Shown here piece by piece: positions 25,780 to 34,919 of a stretch of DNA of 64,000 nucleotides. Both the position numbers and the translations under genes were made by a program. The stretch covers positions 372,001 to 436,000 of the forward strand of contig NZ_JONP01000001.1 of NCBI RefSeq assembly GCF_000711725.1, read 5' to 3'. Numbering within the stretch: position 1 is the first letter of the stretch; each line of letters starts with the position of its first letter. The notes beneath the pieces were generated by a model. It did not search any database. It was not told where the DNA came from and saw only the letters and a program-made list of their open reading frames with translations. The DNA comes from Roseomonas aerilata DSM 19363 (lineage in GTDB: Bacteria > Pseudomonadota > Alphaproteobacteria > Acetobacterales > Acetobacteraceae).

Positions 25780-27873
25780 TCAGGCCGCTTCGGCCTCGTC
25801 CGCGTGGCGGCGGGGGCGCGGCACGGGGATGAGCATGAAGGCCGGGGTGGCGTCGCCGAAGCCAACGACGGGCGGGCCGAGGTCGTCCGAACGATGGCGG
25901 TAGGCCTCACGGCGGTTGTCGCGCTCGGCGCGGCGGGGGCGGTCCTCGGAGGACCAGTCGCGGCCGGCGTCGCGGTTCACCTCGTCCAGCACGCGGTCAC
26001 CGGAGCGGCCCTCGCGCCGGGCATCGCGGTCGTTCCGCGGGCGGTCCTCGCGCGGCCGTTCCTCGCGGACCCGGTCCTCACGCGGCCGTTCCTCGCGGAC
26101 CCGGTCCTCACGGCGCGGGGCGCGCTCCTCTCGGAAGCCGCCGGCCTCGCGGGGGGGGCGGGCCTCCCGCTCCTCGCGGGGCGGGCGAGCAGCCTCCTCG
26201 CGACGCGGGCGGTCGCGCCCGGCGTCGCCGCCGCGCTCGCGGCGCGGCTCGCCCCGGCCGCGCTCGCCACGGCCGGCATCGCGGCCCCCGCGGGCGCCGC
26301 CGCGGCCCCGGCCGCGGGAGGACTTCAGCCCCTCCTGGATCTCCTCGGGGGTCACGGGCTCCAGACCCTCGATCGTCATCGGCGGGATCGGGCGGCCGGT
26401 CAGGCTCTCGACCGCGGCGACAGCCTTCGCCTCGTCGGCGGTGGCGAGCGTGTAGGCATGGCCCTCGCGCCCCGCGCGGCCCGTGCGGCCGATGCGGTGC
26501 ACGTAGTCCTCGGCATGGAAGGGCACGTCGAAGTTGAAGACGTGGGAGAGGCCGCCGATGTCGATGCCACGGGCCGCCACGTCCGAGCAGACGAGGAGCT
26601 GCAGCTCGTTCGCCTTGAACTTCTCGAGGGTCGCGAAGCGCATGGACTGGGCGAGGTCGCCGTGCAGGGCGCCAACGCTGAAGCCGTGGCGCTTGAGGCT
26701 CTTGTAGAGGATGTCGACGTCAACCTTGCGGTTGCAGAAGATAAGGGCGTTCTGCACCTGCTGGCTCTTGATCAGGCGGCGCAGGGCCTCGCGCTTATCG
26801 CGCTCCTGCACCCAGATCAGGCCCGCGGTGATCGTGGTGGCGACCGAAGCGGGAGCGGAGACGGTGATCTCGCGCGGGTTCTGCAGGAAAGCGTCGGCCA
26901 GGCGGCGGATCTCGGGTGCCATAGTCGCGGAGAAGAACAGCGTCTGGCGCAGCCGGGGCAGCAGCGAGACGATGCGCTCGACATCCGGGATGAAGCCCAT
27001 GTCGAGCATCCGGTCGGCTTCGTCGATCACGAGGACCTTGCAGTCCGCCAGAAGGATGCGACCCCGGTCGAAAAGATCGAGCAGGCGGCCCGGGGTGGCG
27101 ATGAGGACGTCCACGCCCTTCTCGAGCACGGTCCTCTGCTCATCCATGCTCTCGCCGCCGATGAGCAGCGCGTGGGTGAGGGAGAGGTGCTTGCCGTACT
27201 TCACGAAGTTTTCGGCCACCTGGAGCGCCAGTTCGCGCGTCGGCTCCAGGATGAGGCTCCGCGGCATGCGGGCCTTGGCACGGCTGCCGGCGAGGATGTC
27301 CAGCATCGGCAGGGTGAAGCCGGCGGTCTTGCCGGTGCCGGTCTGAGCGCAGCCGAGCACGTCCCGGCCCATGAGCACGACGGGGATCGCCTGCTCCTGG
27401 ATCGGGGTGGGGTGGACATAGCCGGCTTCGGAGACGGCCTGGAGGATGGGATCGGAGAGGCCGAGATCGGCGAAGGTCACGGGCGGGGTGCCGGTGTCCT
27501 CCTCCTCGAACTCTTCGTCCTCCTCGCTGGCGGACTCGGCGTCCTCCTCTTCCAGATCGGCCGCCTCGGGCTCGTCGCGGCCGGCCTCGGCGGGCTCGCC
27601 CATCTCCATCGCGCGGATGTCGCCGGCGGCGAGGTCGGGGGTGGCCTCCTCCTCGGGCTCGTCGTTCATCGCGACGACGGGCTCGGCGACCTCGAAGGCG
27701 GCCGGCTGATCCTCGAAACCGGCGGAGCTGCCCTCGCCCACGGGGTCGCCGTCGGCGGCGCCGAGAACGGAGCCAGCCGCGCCCGCTTCGGGCACGGCTT
27801 CGGGCGCGCGGTCCTGCGGCGAGGTGCCGTCGGCGGGAAGGGGCTGGTCGTGGTCGGTCGCGGGGTCGGTCAA
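25780..27873 (-). CDS. DEAD-box RNA helicase with acidic head and basic tail
   Basis: A 697-residue DEAD-box helicase. Residues 1-130 are low-complexity and very acidic (runs such as EEEDAESASEEDEEFEEED). The helicase core runs from about 132 to 500, with the Q motif HPTPIQEQ (154-161), Walker A AQTGTGKT (176-183), PTRELALQ, DEADRMLDMGF, SAT and HRIGRTGRAGREG. The tail from about 525 is rich in Arg, Glu, Asp and Gly with RGRGRGGARGG, typical of RhlE/DeaD-type RNA-binding tails. The frame opens at TTG 27873 behind AGGAATTCACGC; an in-frame ATG near residue 69 is the fallback. Roles in ribosome assembly or cold response are known for the family. Confidence 0.92.
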   Translation of the reverse strand: MTDPATDHDQPLPADGTSPQDRAPEAVPEAGAAGSVLGAADGDPVGEGSSAGFEDQPAAFEVAEPVVAMNDEPEEEATPDLAAGDIRAMEMGEPAEAGRDEPEAADLEEEDAESASEEDEEFEEEDTGTPPVTFADLGLSDPILQAVSEAGYVHPTPIQEQAIPVVLMGRDVLGCAQTGTGKTAGFTLPMLDILAGSRAKARMPRSLILEPTRELALQVAENFVKYGKHLSLTHALLIGGESMDEQRTVLEKGVDVLIATPGRLLDLFDRGRILLADCKVLVIDEADRMLDMGFIPDVERIVSLLPRLRQTLFFSATMAPEIRRLADAFLQNPREITVSAPASVATTITAGLIWVQERDKREALRRLIKSQQVQNALIFCNRKVDVDILYKSLKRHGFSVGALHGDLAQSMRFATLEKFKANELQLLVCSDVAARGIDIGGLSHVFNFDVPFHAEDYVHRIGRTGRAGREGHAYTLATADEAKAVAAVESLTGRPIPPMTIEGLEPVTPEEIQEGLKSSRGRGRGGARGGRDAGRGERGRGEPRRERGGDAGRDRPRREEAARPPREEREARPPREAGGFREERAPRREDRVREERPREDRVREERPREDRPRNDRDARREGRSGDRVLDEVNRDAGRDWSSEDRPRRAERDNRREAYRHRSDDLGPPVVGFGDATPAFMLIPVPRPRRHADEAEAA
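26042..26112 (-). repeat. 30-bp tandem repeat in the helicase tail
   Basis: About 2.4 copies of a 30-bp unit (units at 26042-26071 and 26072-26101, differing by one base, then a partial copy). Each encodes ten residues of the pattern REDRVREERP. The repeat keeps frame and extends the charged tail. Confidence 0.85.
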
Positions 27874-28154
27874 GCGTGAATTCCTGTGCCGCCATCCGGC
27901 CGGCTGCGGCGGTTACGGCGGTAGTCTGGCGGAGGGCCCCGGTGGGGGCCTGGGGTCGGGCGCGGGCGGCGTGCCGGAGGCGCCCGGCCGGTGGTCCGGC
28001 GTGGCGCGTCCGTTCCGGGCCGCGCGACACGCAGCCGCTCGCGCGCGATATGCGCCCGCAACGGCCGCGATGCAAGAAGAGAGGCGTGGCGCGATGGCCA
28101 GTGGTGGCGTGACGGCAGCGTTGCGCGCGGCCCAACCGCTGGTTAGCACGGGCG

Positions 28155-28877
28155 ATGCCCTGTCCGCCACTGATCCTCCTTCCCGGCCTGCTCTGCGATG
28201 CGCGGCTCTGGCGCGACCAGGTTGCGGGGCTGGCCGATCTGGCGGAGCCGGTGGTCGCGGACCTCACCCTCGATTCGAGCCTGGAGGAGATGGCGGCGCG
28301 GGTGCTGTCGCTCGTGCCGGGGCGCTTCGCGCTCGCCGGGCTCTCCATGGGCGGCTACGTCGCGCTCGAGATCATGCGGCGGGCCGGGGAGCGGGTGGAA
28401 CGCCTCGCCCTGTTCGACACCTCAGCCCGCGCGGATACGGAGGAGGCGGCGCGGCAGCGACGCGGGTTGATGTCGCTGACGCGGCGCGGCGCCTTCCGGG
28501 GCGTGACGCCGCGGCTGCTGCCCCGCCTGCTGCACCCCGCGCATCTCGAGGGGCCGCTCGCGGCCGAGGTTAGGGGGATGGCCGAGCGCGTGGGACGCGA
28601 CGCCTTCCTGCGGCAGCAGGAGGCGATCCTCGGGCGCCCGGATTCGCGTGGCGATCTTGCGCGGATCGCCGTGCCCACTCTCGTTGCGGCCGGCGAGGCG
28701 GACGTGCTGACGCCGCCGGACCTCGCGCGGGAGATCGCGGCGGGCATCCCGGGCGCCGCGCTTCACCTGCTGCCGGGCTGCGGGCACCTGCCGAGCATGG
28801 AGGCGCCCGAAGCGGTGACGGCTCTGTTGCGGGATTGGCTCGCCGTGCCCCTTCAAGGCGTGCCGGAGGCGACCTAA
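28155..28877 (+). CDS. Alpha/beta-fold hydrolase
   Basis: A 240-residue serine hydrolase. The oxyanion-hole region is ILLPGLLCDARLW, the nucleophile serine is in LAGLSMGGYVALE near residue 65, the acid is the Asp in AGEADVLTPP and the histidine is in GCGHLPSMEAPEAV. This is the carboxylesterase/lactonase group with a short lid. There is little ribosome-site signal before the ATG. It is followed after 9 bp by a small secreted protein gene on the same strand. Confidence 0.88.
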   Translation: MPCPPLILLPGLLCDARLWRDQVAGLADLAEPVVADLTLDSSLEEMAARVLSLVPGRFALAGLSMGGYVALEIMRRAGERVERLALFDTSARADTEEAARQRRGLMSLTRRGAFRGVTPRLLPRLLHPAHLEGPLAAEVRGMAERVGRDAFLRQQEAILGRPDSRGDLARIAVPTLVAAGEADVLTPPDLAREIAAGIPGAALHLLPGCGHLPSMEAPEAVTALLRDWLAVPLQGVPEAT

Positions 28878-28886
28878 CTCCCCCTC

Positions 28887-29240
28887 ATGAGCAAGGTCAG
28901 GCGCATTCTCCTCGTGGCGGCGCTGCTGGCGTCGGCGCTCCCCCTTTCCGCGCCGGCGGAGGCGCGCGGTGGGGTCTTCCTTGGGTTCGGCGTCGGGGTG
29001 CCCGTTTATCCTGCCTATCCCTACGCCTACCCGCCGCCGGCCTATTACGTGCCGCCTTATCCAGCCTATGCGGCGCCCTATCCCGCACCTTACACCGCCT
29101 ATGTGGCGCCGCGTCCGGTCGGGCAGGCCTGCTATGCCGGGGCCTATGTCTGCCCGCTTGAACGCCCCATGGCGGCGGGTGACGCCTGCGCTTGCCCGGC
29201 GATGAACGGGCAGCGGGCCTGGGGGCGTGTCGGGAACTAG
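28887..29240 (+). CDS. Small secreted Pro/Tyr-rich protein
   Basis: A 117-residue protein with a clear signal peptide (KVRRILLVAALLASALPL, cut near AEARG). The mature part starts with FLGFGVGVPVYP, then about 45 residues made mostly of Tyr, Pro and Ala (PAYPYAYPPPAYYVPPYP), and ends with a cysteine-bearing tail (QACYAGAYVCPLERP, DACACPAMNG). I recognise no enzyme domain. Such proteins occur in many alphaproteobacterial envelopes. The four cysteines suggest disulphides in the periplasm or outside the cell. Confidence 0.75.
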   Translation: MSKVRRILLVAALLASALPLSAPAEARGGVFLGFGVGVPVYPAYPYAYPPPAYYVPPYPAYAAPYPAPYTAYVAPRPVGQACYAGAYVCPLERPMAAGDACACPAMNGQRAWGRVGN

Positions 29241-29421
29241 GCCGGGGTCGGCGGGGCGTTCTTCGGGAAGGCGATGGCCTGGACGCGGTTCGTCCACGCG
29301 GGTCCCTTCACACGGCTTGGTGCCGGTGAGCCGCAACCGGTACGAAGCGGTGGTGTGCCGGCTGCGTGGAAACCGCGGGGCTGTGCCGGGCCTTATTCCC
29401 GCGGAGGAAGCAGCCGCACCC

Positions 29422-30564
29422 ATGACCAGCGCCAGCCTTGCCGAGACACGGGACGACGCCGCGGAGAGCATCGTCGAGCCGCGAGAGGCGGCGCGGGCGG
29501 CGGGGTTGCGCTATGTGAGCGATACCCGGCCCGGCATTCGGCGCGAGGCGAAGGGTGATGGCTTCGTTTACTACGACGCCGCGGGAAAAGCTGTACGGGA
29601 CGAGGCGACGCTGGAGCGGATCCGCTCGCTCGCCATCCCGCCCGCCTACACGGATGTCTGGATCTGCCCGCAGGCGAACGGCCATATCCAGGCCACCGGG
29701 CGCGACGCGCGCGGACGCAAGCAGTACCGTTACCATCCCCGCTGGCGCGAGACGCGGGACGCGACGAAGTACGAGCACATGGCGGAGTTCGCGGCTGCGC
29801 TGCCGGCCATCCGCGCCCGCGTCTCGGCCGACCTGCGGCGCAAGGGCCTGACGCGGGAGAAAGTGCTGGCCACCATCGTGCGCCTGCTTGAGACGACGCT
29901 CATCCGTGTCGGCAACGACGACTACGCGAAGGAGAATGGGTCCTTCGGACTGACCACGCTGCGCAACCGCCATGTCTCCGTAAAAGGAGAGACGATGCGC
30001 TTCGCCTTCAAGGGCAAAAGCGGGAAAACTTGGCGCCTTGGCGTGCAGGACCGCCGCGTAGCGCGGGTGGTGCGGGAGTGCCAGGACCTGCCGGGTCAGG
30101 AGCTCTTCGCCTACCCCGCCGAGGATGGTGCGTTGCATGACGTGACCTCGGGCGACGTGAACGACTACCTGCGCGAGGTTTCCGGGCGCGACATCACGGC
30201 GAAGGACTTCCGCACCTGGGCGGGGACGGTGATGGCGGCCCTCGCCTTGCGGGAGTTCGAGGCCTTCGACACCCAGGCTGCGGCGAAGCGCAACGTCCGG
30301 GCCGCGATCGAGCGGGTATCGTCGCGGCTGGGGAACACGCCCACGGTCTGCCGCAAGTGCTACGTCCACCCGGATCTCCTGGACGGTTACCTGGAGGGCA
30401 AGCTCGTGCTGCAGATGGCCGAGCGGGCGGAGGAGGAGCTGCGCGAGGATTTGGAGGACCTGCGGCCCGAAGAGGCGGCAGTCCTGGCACTACTGGCGCA
30501 CCTGAAGGCAGGCAAGGCAGCCGCACCGGTGAAGCGAGGCGGGACGAAGCGCTCACGCCACTAG
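29422..30564 (+). CDS. DNA topoisomerase IB (poxvirus-like)
   Basis: A 380-residue type IB topoisomerase that relaxes supercoils by a 3-prime phosphotyrosyl nick. Family signs are LAIPPAYTDVWICPQANGH in two parts near the N-terminus, GRKQYRYHPRWRE, the catalytic core TLIRVGNDDYAKENGSFG, LTTLRNRHV, KDFRTWAGTVMA with its catalytic arginine and histidine neighbourhood, and the nucleophile tyrosine in VCRKCYVHP. The start at 29422 has GGAGGAAG upstream; longer frames to 29227 are arginine-rich shadow. It is a single-gene unit of housekeeping type. Confidence 0.94.
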   Translation: MTSASLAETRDDAAESIVEPREAARAAGLRYVSDTRPGIRREAKGDGFVYYDAAGKAVRDEATLERIRSLAIPPAYTDVWICPQANGHIQATGRDARGRKQYRYHPRWRETRDATKYEHMAEFAAALPAIRARVSADLRRKGLTREKVLATIVRLLETTLIRVGNDDYAKENGSFGLTTLRNRHVSVKGETMRFAFKGKSGKTWRLGVQDRRVARVVRECQDLPGQELFAYPAEDGALHDVTSGDVNDYLREVSGRDITAKDFRTWAGTVMAALALREFEAFDTQAAAKRNVRAAIERVSSRLGNTPTVCRKCYVHPDLLDGYLEGKLVLQMAERAEEELREDLEDLRPEEAAVLALLAHLKAGKAAAPVKRGGTKRSRH

Positions 30565-30596
30565 GCAGGCGGAGGGATGCCAGTTTGGGTGCTTCC

Positions 30597-30797
30597 CTGT
30601 GGTTATCTTATAACATCACGTGGTGCGGTGCGCAGGATTTCAAGTTGGGCGGGGATGCGACCTGGACGGCGCGGTTCGACGTGGTGAACCTGCTGGACAA
30701 GACCTACCTCATCCGCGACGACACCGGGATCGGGATGGGCACGCCGCAATACGGCACGCGGCGCGGCTTCTTCGTGGGGCTGCCGCGCAGCCTCTGA
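30597..30797 (+). pseudogene. TonB-dependent receptor remnant (last strands only)
   Basis: The frame ending at 30797 reads WTARFDVVNLLDKTYLIRD, then GIGMGTPQYGTRRGFFVGL and a stop, which is the C-terminal end of a TonB-dependent outer-membrane receptor barrel. Only about 55-65 residues remain, with no start codon, ribosome site, plug or upstream barrel. It follows the topoisomerase gene directly and ends just before a strong hairpin. A deletion has removed the rest. Confidence 0.7.
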
Positions 30798-30803
30798 TCG
30801 GTG

Positions 30804-30832
30804 CCGGCCGGGGAGGGGGCCTCCCCGGCCGG
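30804..30832. terminator. Strong bidirectional hairpin
   Basis: CCGGCCGGGGAGG and CCTCCCCGGCCGG form a perfect 13-bp stem around a 3-base loop. It lies between the TonB-receptor remnant (plus strand) and the stop of the aldo/keto reductase (minus strand), so it can end both. No T run follows. Confidence 0.65.
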
Positions 30833-30839
30833 GCCCGGC

Positions 30840-31841
30840 TCAGCCGTGCTGCGTCTCGCTGTCCATGTGGAGGAGCTGCGAGGCCGGGTAGCGGGCGCCG
30901 GCCGCCGCGCCCGCGGGGATGGCACCCTCGATGGAGGCGAGCGTCGCCTCGTCGAGCGCGAGGTCGGCGGCGCCGAGCGCTTCCTCCAGCCGATCTCGCC
31001 GGCGGGCGCCGACGAGGGGCACGATGTCCTCCCCGCGCGAGGCGACCCAGGCGATGGCGAGTTGGGCGGTGGTGACGCCGCGCTCCGCCGCGATGGCGCC
31101 CAGGGCTTCCGCCAGGGAGAGGTTGCGGTCGAGGTTCTCGCCCTGGAAACGTGGGCTGATGGCGCGGAAGTCGCGGGCGCCGCTGCGGTCCTTCGACCAG
31201 TGCCCGCTGATCAGCCCGCGGGAGAGCACGCCATAGGCGGTGACGCCGATGCCCAGCTCCCGGCAGGTGGGCAGGATATCGCTCTCGATGCCGCGGGAGA
31301 GAAGGGAGTACTCGATCTGCAGGTCGGCGATCGGGTGGACGGCATGAGCGCGGCGGATGGTGGCGAAGCCCACTTCGGAAAGCCCGATGTGGCGGAGATG
31401 ACCCTTCTCGACCATCTCGGCCATGGCGCCGACCGTCTCCTCGATCGGTACGTCCGGGTCGAGTCGGGCAGGGCGGTAGATGTCGATGTGGTCAGTGCCG
31501 AGGCGCTGGAGGGTATAGGCGAGAAAGTTCTTCACGGCTGTCGGGCGGGAGTCGTAGCCGGCCCAGCCGCCATCGGGATCGCGCAGGGCCCCGAACTTGA
31601 CGCTGATCTGGAGGCCGTCCCGCTGGAGGCTGCGCAGGGCCTCGCCGATCAGCATCTCGTTATGGCCCATGCCGTAGAAGTCGCCGGTGTCGAGGAGGGT
31701 GATGCCGCGCTCCACGGCCATGGCGATCGTCGCCAGGCTCTCGGTACGGTCGGCGGGACCGTAGAAGTCGGACATGCCCATGCAGCCGAGGCCGAAGGCG
31801 GAGACGAGGGGGCCAGTACGGCCGAGGCGGCGCTGCTTCAT
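30840..31841 (-). CDS. Aldo/keto reductase
   Basis: A 333-residue NADPH-dependent reductase with the (alpha/beta)8 fold. Seen are [12 protein letters not shown], the catalytic Asp and Tyr in LLDTGDFYG, the Lys in ISVKFG and the late NADPH-site [13 protein letters not shown]. The usual catalytic histidine (in the HRxDP block) is replaced: this protein reads YRPARLDP. The start at 31841 was chosen over longer frames because [19 protein letters not shown] is the standard N-terminus. It is divergent from a LysR gene 100 bp away, which probably controls it. Confidence 0.92.
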   Translation of the reverse strand: MKQRRLGRTGPLVSAFGLGCMGMSDFYGPADRTESLATIAMAVERGITLLDTGDFYGMGHNEMLIGEALRSLQRDGLQISVKFGALRDPDGGWAGYDSRPTAVKNFLAYTLQRLGTDHIDIYRPARLDPDVPIEETVGAMAEMVEKGHLRHIGLSEVGFATIRRAHAVHPIADLQIEYSLLSRGIESDILPTCRELGIGVTAYGVLSRGLISGHWSKDRSGARDFRAISPRFQGENLDRNLSLAEALGAIAAERGVTTAQLAIAWVASRGEDIVPLVGARRRDRLEEALGAADLALDEATLASIEGAIPAGAAAGARYPASQLLHMDSETQHG

Positions 31842-31868
31842 GGCTTGGTTCCTTGCCGGTTGAGGTGC

Positions 31869-31907
31869 ACGGGATATGCGCCAGGCCACGCGAAGGCTTA
31901 ATCCCGT
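31869..31907. promoter_or_regulatory. Spaced inverted repeat between reductase and LysR gene
   Basis: ACGGGAT (31869-31875) and ATCCCGT (31901-31907) are perfect inverted arms 32 bp apart centre to centre, close to three helical turns. This would suit a LysR tetramer spanning both promoters. Confidence 0.4.
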
Positions 31908-31941
31908 ATGATCAGCATGATGCGTTCGGGAATCGCGAAGA

Positions 31942-32829
31942 ATGAGAGCGTCGCTGGAGGATTTGGAACTGCTGGCAGCGGTGGCGCGCCTCGGCAGTTT
32001 CCGCGCGGCGGCGCTGGAAGCGGGAATATCGCCTTCAAGCGCCACGGAGCGGATCCGGGCGCTGGAGGACCGGGTGGGGGCGCGGCTGCTGAACCGGACC
32101 ACCCGCAGCGTGGCGGCGAGCGAGGCGGGGAGGGCGTTGTTGGCACGGCTGGGGCCAGCGCTCGGCGAAATCCAGGCGGCGCTGGACGAGGCTGGGCGGG
32201 CGGCGGATGCGGTGTCGGGCACGTTGCGGATCAACGCGCCGCCACCGGCCGCTCAGCTTGTGCTGGCACCACTGCTCGCACCTTTCCTCGCACGGCACCC
32301 GCGTGTGGTGGTGGAAGTCGCGTCCGACAGTGGCTTCGTGGACATCGTGCGGGAGGGCTTCGACGCCGGCGTGCGCTACGGGGAGAGCCTGGCGCGGGAC
32401 ATGATCGCGGTGCGCCTGGGCGGGCCGCAGCGCTACGTGCTCGTGGCCTCGCCGACGCTGGTCGCGCGCGTGGGCGTACCCTCCGGCCCACGGGCGCTTC
32501 TCGGCCTGCCTTGCATCCGCACGCGGTTCAGCAGCGGCACCATGCTGCCTTGGGAGTTCGAGCGTGAGGGAGAGGTGGTGACCATCCGGCCGGAAGGGCC
32601 GGTGATCGCAGGGGACGGTCAGGTCGGGCTGGCGGCGGCCATGGACGGGCTGGGCTTCTACGCAACCTTTGAGGGCTGGGCGCGGCCGCATCTGGACTCA
32701 GGGCGGCTGGTTTCCCTGCTGGATGAATGGCTGCCGCCCTTCGAGGGGCCGTTTCTCTACTATCCCTCGCGCCGCCATATGCCGGCGGCGCTCAGGGCTT
32801 TCGTAGACTTCCTGCGTGCCCGGGGCTGA
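31942..32829 (+). CDS. LysR-family transcriptional regulator
   Basis: A 295-residue LysR protein of the DsdC/CrgA-like branch. The helix-turn-helix is at residues 5-62 ([27 protein letters not shown]) and the effector domain starts near 92 with [23 protein letters not shown]. It ends with the branch-typical [21 protein letters not shown]. It is divergent from the aldo/keto reductase and probably regulates it. Its 3-prime end converges with parE 6 bp away. Confidence 0.92.
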   Translation: MRASLEDLELLAAVARLGSFRAAALEAGISPSSATERIRALEDRVGARLLNRTTRSVAASEAGRALLARLGPALGEIQAALDEAGRAADAVSGTLRINAPPPAAQLVLAPLLAPFLARHPRVVVEVASDSGFVDIVREGFDAGVRYGESLARDMIAVRLGGPQRYVLVASPTLVARVGVPSGPRALLGLPCIRTRFSSGTMLPWEFEREGEVVTIRPEGPVIAGDGQVGLAAAMDGLGFYATFEGWARPHLDSGRLVSLLDEWLPPFEGPFLYYPSRRHMPAALRAFVDFLRARG

Positions 32830-32835
32830 GGCGGC

Positions 32836-34806
32836 TCAGACGTCCACCTCCGCCTCGTCCAGCTTCGACGCATTTTCCTGGATGAAGCGGAAGCGCAGCT
32901 CGGGCTTGCGGCCCATCAGCGCCTCGATCAACTCGGCCGTCTCCGCGCGGGCGTCCTGTGGCAGGACGACGCGGAGGAGGGTGCGCTTCTTCGGGTCCAT
33001 CGTCGTCTCCTTGAGGGAGGCGGGCGGCATCTCGCCGAGACCCTTGAAGCGGCTGACCTCGACCTTCTGGTTCGCCTTGAACTCGCGCTTCAGGATGCGC
33101 TCCCGGTCGGCGTCGTCGCGGGCGTAGATCGACTTCGCGCCGTGCTGGAGGCGATAGAGCGGGGGCTGGGCGAGGAAGACCTTTCCCTCGCGCACCAGCG
33201 CCGGCAGCTCCTTGTAGAAGAAGGTCATCAGCAGGGCCGCGATATGGGCACCGTCCACGTCCGCGTCCGTCATGACGATGATGCGGCCGTAGCGGAGGCG
33301 CGCCAGGTCGAAGCGGTCGCCGACGCCGCAGCCGAGCGCCTCCACGAGGTCGCGCAGCTCCTGGTTGCCACGCAGCTTTTCGGTGCTGGCGGAGGCGACG
33401 TTCAGGATCTTGCCACGCAGCGGCAGCACGGCCTGGGTGACGCGGTCGCGCGCCTGCTTGGCGGAACCGCCGGCGGAGTCGCCCTCCACCAGGAAGAGCT
33501 CGGTCGTCTCGGCGTTTTCGGAGGAGCAGTCGGCGAGCTTGCCGGGCAGGCGGAGCTTGCGCGTTGCGGTCTTGCGCGGGGTGTCCTTCTGCTCCTTGCG
33601 GCGGATGCGTTCCTCCGCGCGCTCGATCGCCCAGGCGAGGAGGTTGTCGGCGTTGCGGGTGTCGCCGGTCAGCCAGTGGTCGAAATGGTCGCGCAGCCCG
33701 CTCTCGACGAGGCGGGCGGCCTCGGGGGAGGTGAGCTTGTCCTTCGTCTGGCCCTGGAACTGCGGGTCGCGCACGAAGACCGAGACCATGCCGGCGAGGC
33801 CGCCGAAGAGATCCTCGGCCGTCACCGCCGCGGCGCGCTTCTCCTTGCGCAGCTCACCGTAGGCGCGGAGGCCCTTCACCAGCGCCGCGCGGAAGCCGGC
33901 CTCATGCGTGCCGCCCTGGGGCGTGGGGATGGTGTTGGCGTAGGTGGAGAGAAAGCCCTCGCCCTGCTCGATCCAGGTGGCCGCCCATTCGGCGCGGCCG
34001 GCACCGCCTGGGAAGGTGGTCTCGCCCGCCCAGGGGGTGGGGATGACGGCCGGCTTGCCCTCGATCGCGGCGGCCAGGTAGTCGCTGAGGCCGCCCGGGA
34101 AGTGCAGGGTGGCCTGGGCCGGGGTCTCGTCCTTGATGAGGCGCGGGTCGCAGGACCAGCGGATCTCCACGCCCCTATAGAGATAGGCCTTGGAGCGGCA
34201 GAACCGGTAAAGGCGTGCCGCCAGGAATTGCTGCTTGCCAAAGATGTCGGGGTCCGGCCGGAAGCGGATGGTGGTGCCGCGGCGGTTGTGGACGGGGCCG
34301 GCGTTCTTCAGCTTGCCCAGCGGCTTTCCGCGCGAATAGGACTGGGTGAAGAGGGTACGGTCGCGCGCGACCTCGACGTCCATCCGCTCGGAGAGGGCGT
34401 TCACTACCGAGGAGCCGACGCCGTGCAGGCCGCCCGAGGTGTCGTAGGCCTTGCCCGAGAACTTGCCGCCCGAGTGGAGGGTGGTGAGAATCACCTCCAG
34501 CGCGGAAAGCTTGGGAAACTTCGGGTGCGGGTCCACCGGGATGCCGCGGCCGTTGTCGCGCACCGTCAGCCAGTTGTCGGGCTCGAGCGTGACCTCGATG
34601 CGGTCGGCATGGCCTGCCACCGCCTCGTCCATGGCGTTGTCGATCACCTCGGAGGCGAGGTGGTGGAGCGCGTTCTCGTCGGTGCCGCCGATATACATGC
34701 CGGGGCGGCGCCGAACCGGCTCCAGGCCCTCCAGCACCTCGATGTCGGCGGCGGAGTAGGATTGCGGGGCGAGGCCCTTGGGGCGTCCGCCGAAGAGATC
34801 GTTCAT
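32836..34806 (-). CDS. parE: DNA topoisomerase IV subunit B
   Basis: The 656-residue ATPase subunit of topoisomerase IV, which unlinks daughter chromosomes. The GHKL ATP site is seen in VIDNAMDEAVAGHAD, RDNGRGIPVD and GGLHGVGSSVVNAL; the TOPRIM domain has LVEGDSAGGSAKQARDR and MTDADVDGAHI. The length and the opening LEGLEPVRRRPGMYIGGTDE fit ParE better than GyrB, which carries a longer C-terminal part. It is a single-gene unit. Confidence 0.95.
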   Translation of the reverse strand: MNDLFGGRPKGLAPQSYSAADIEVLEGLEPVRRRPGMYIGGTDENALHHLASEVIDNAMDEAVAGHADRIEVTLEPDNWLTVRDNGRGIPVDPHPKFPKLSALEVILTTLHSGGKFSGKAYDTSGGLHGVGSSVVNALSERMDVEVARDRTLFTQSYSRGKPLGKLKNAGPVHNRRGTTIRFRPDPDIFGKQQFLAARLYRFCRSKAYLYRGVEIRWSCDPRLIKDETPAQATLHFPGGLSDYLAAAIEGKPAVIPTPWAGETTFPGGAGRAEWAATWIEQGEGFLSTYANTIPTPQGGTHEAGFRAALVKGLRAYGELRKEKRAAAVTAEDLFGGLAGMVSVFVRDPQFQGQTKDKLTSPEAARLVESGLRDHFDHWLTGDTRNADNLLAWAIERAEERIRRKEQKDTPRKTATRKLRLPGKLADCSSENAETTELFLVEGDSAGGSAKQARDRVTQAVLPLRGKILNVASASTEKLRGNQELRDLVEALGCGVGDRFDLARLRYGRIIVMTDADVDGAHIAALLMTFFYKELPALVREGKVFLAQPPLYRLQHGAKSIYARDDADRERILKREFKANQKVEVSRFKGLGEMPPASLKETTMDPKKRTLLRVVLPQDARAETAELIEALMGRKPELRFRFIQENASKLDEAEVDV

Positions 34807-34858
34807 GACTTGTTCTGGTCCCCTGGCCCAAAATAGCCATCCGGGGGGCCATATGCAA

Positions 34859-34892
34859 CCGCCGCCGCAACCCTCTCGGGCCGCGGCGGCGG
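34859..34892 (-). terminator. GC-rich hairpin after dps
   Basis: CCGCCGCCGC and GCGGCGGCGG pair over 10 bp around a 14-base loop, about 27 bp after the dps stop and upstream of parE. The T run is missing, so it is a probable but not certain terminator. Confidence 0.45.
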
Positions 34893-34919
34893 GGGTGTTA
34901 CTCCTGGGCCGCTAGGGGC

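Noticed and set aside
26042-26112. Tandem repeat as a possible CRISPR or mobile-element trace
   Set aside because: Units are contiguous without spacers and lie in frame in the helicase tail.
24814-27879. A 1021-codon open frame on the plus strand
   Set aside because: It lies opposite gcdH and the DEAD-box helicase, whose protein motifs are clear. It is a product of high GC content.
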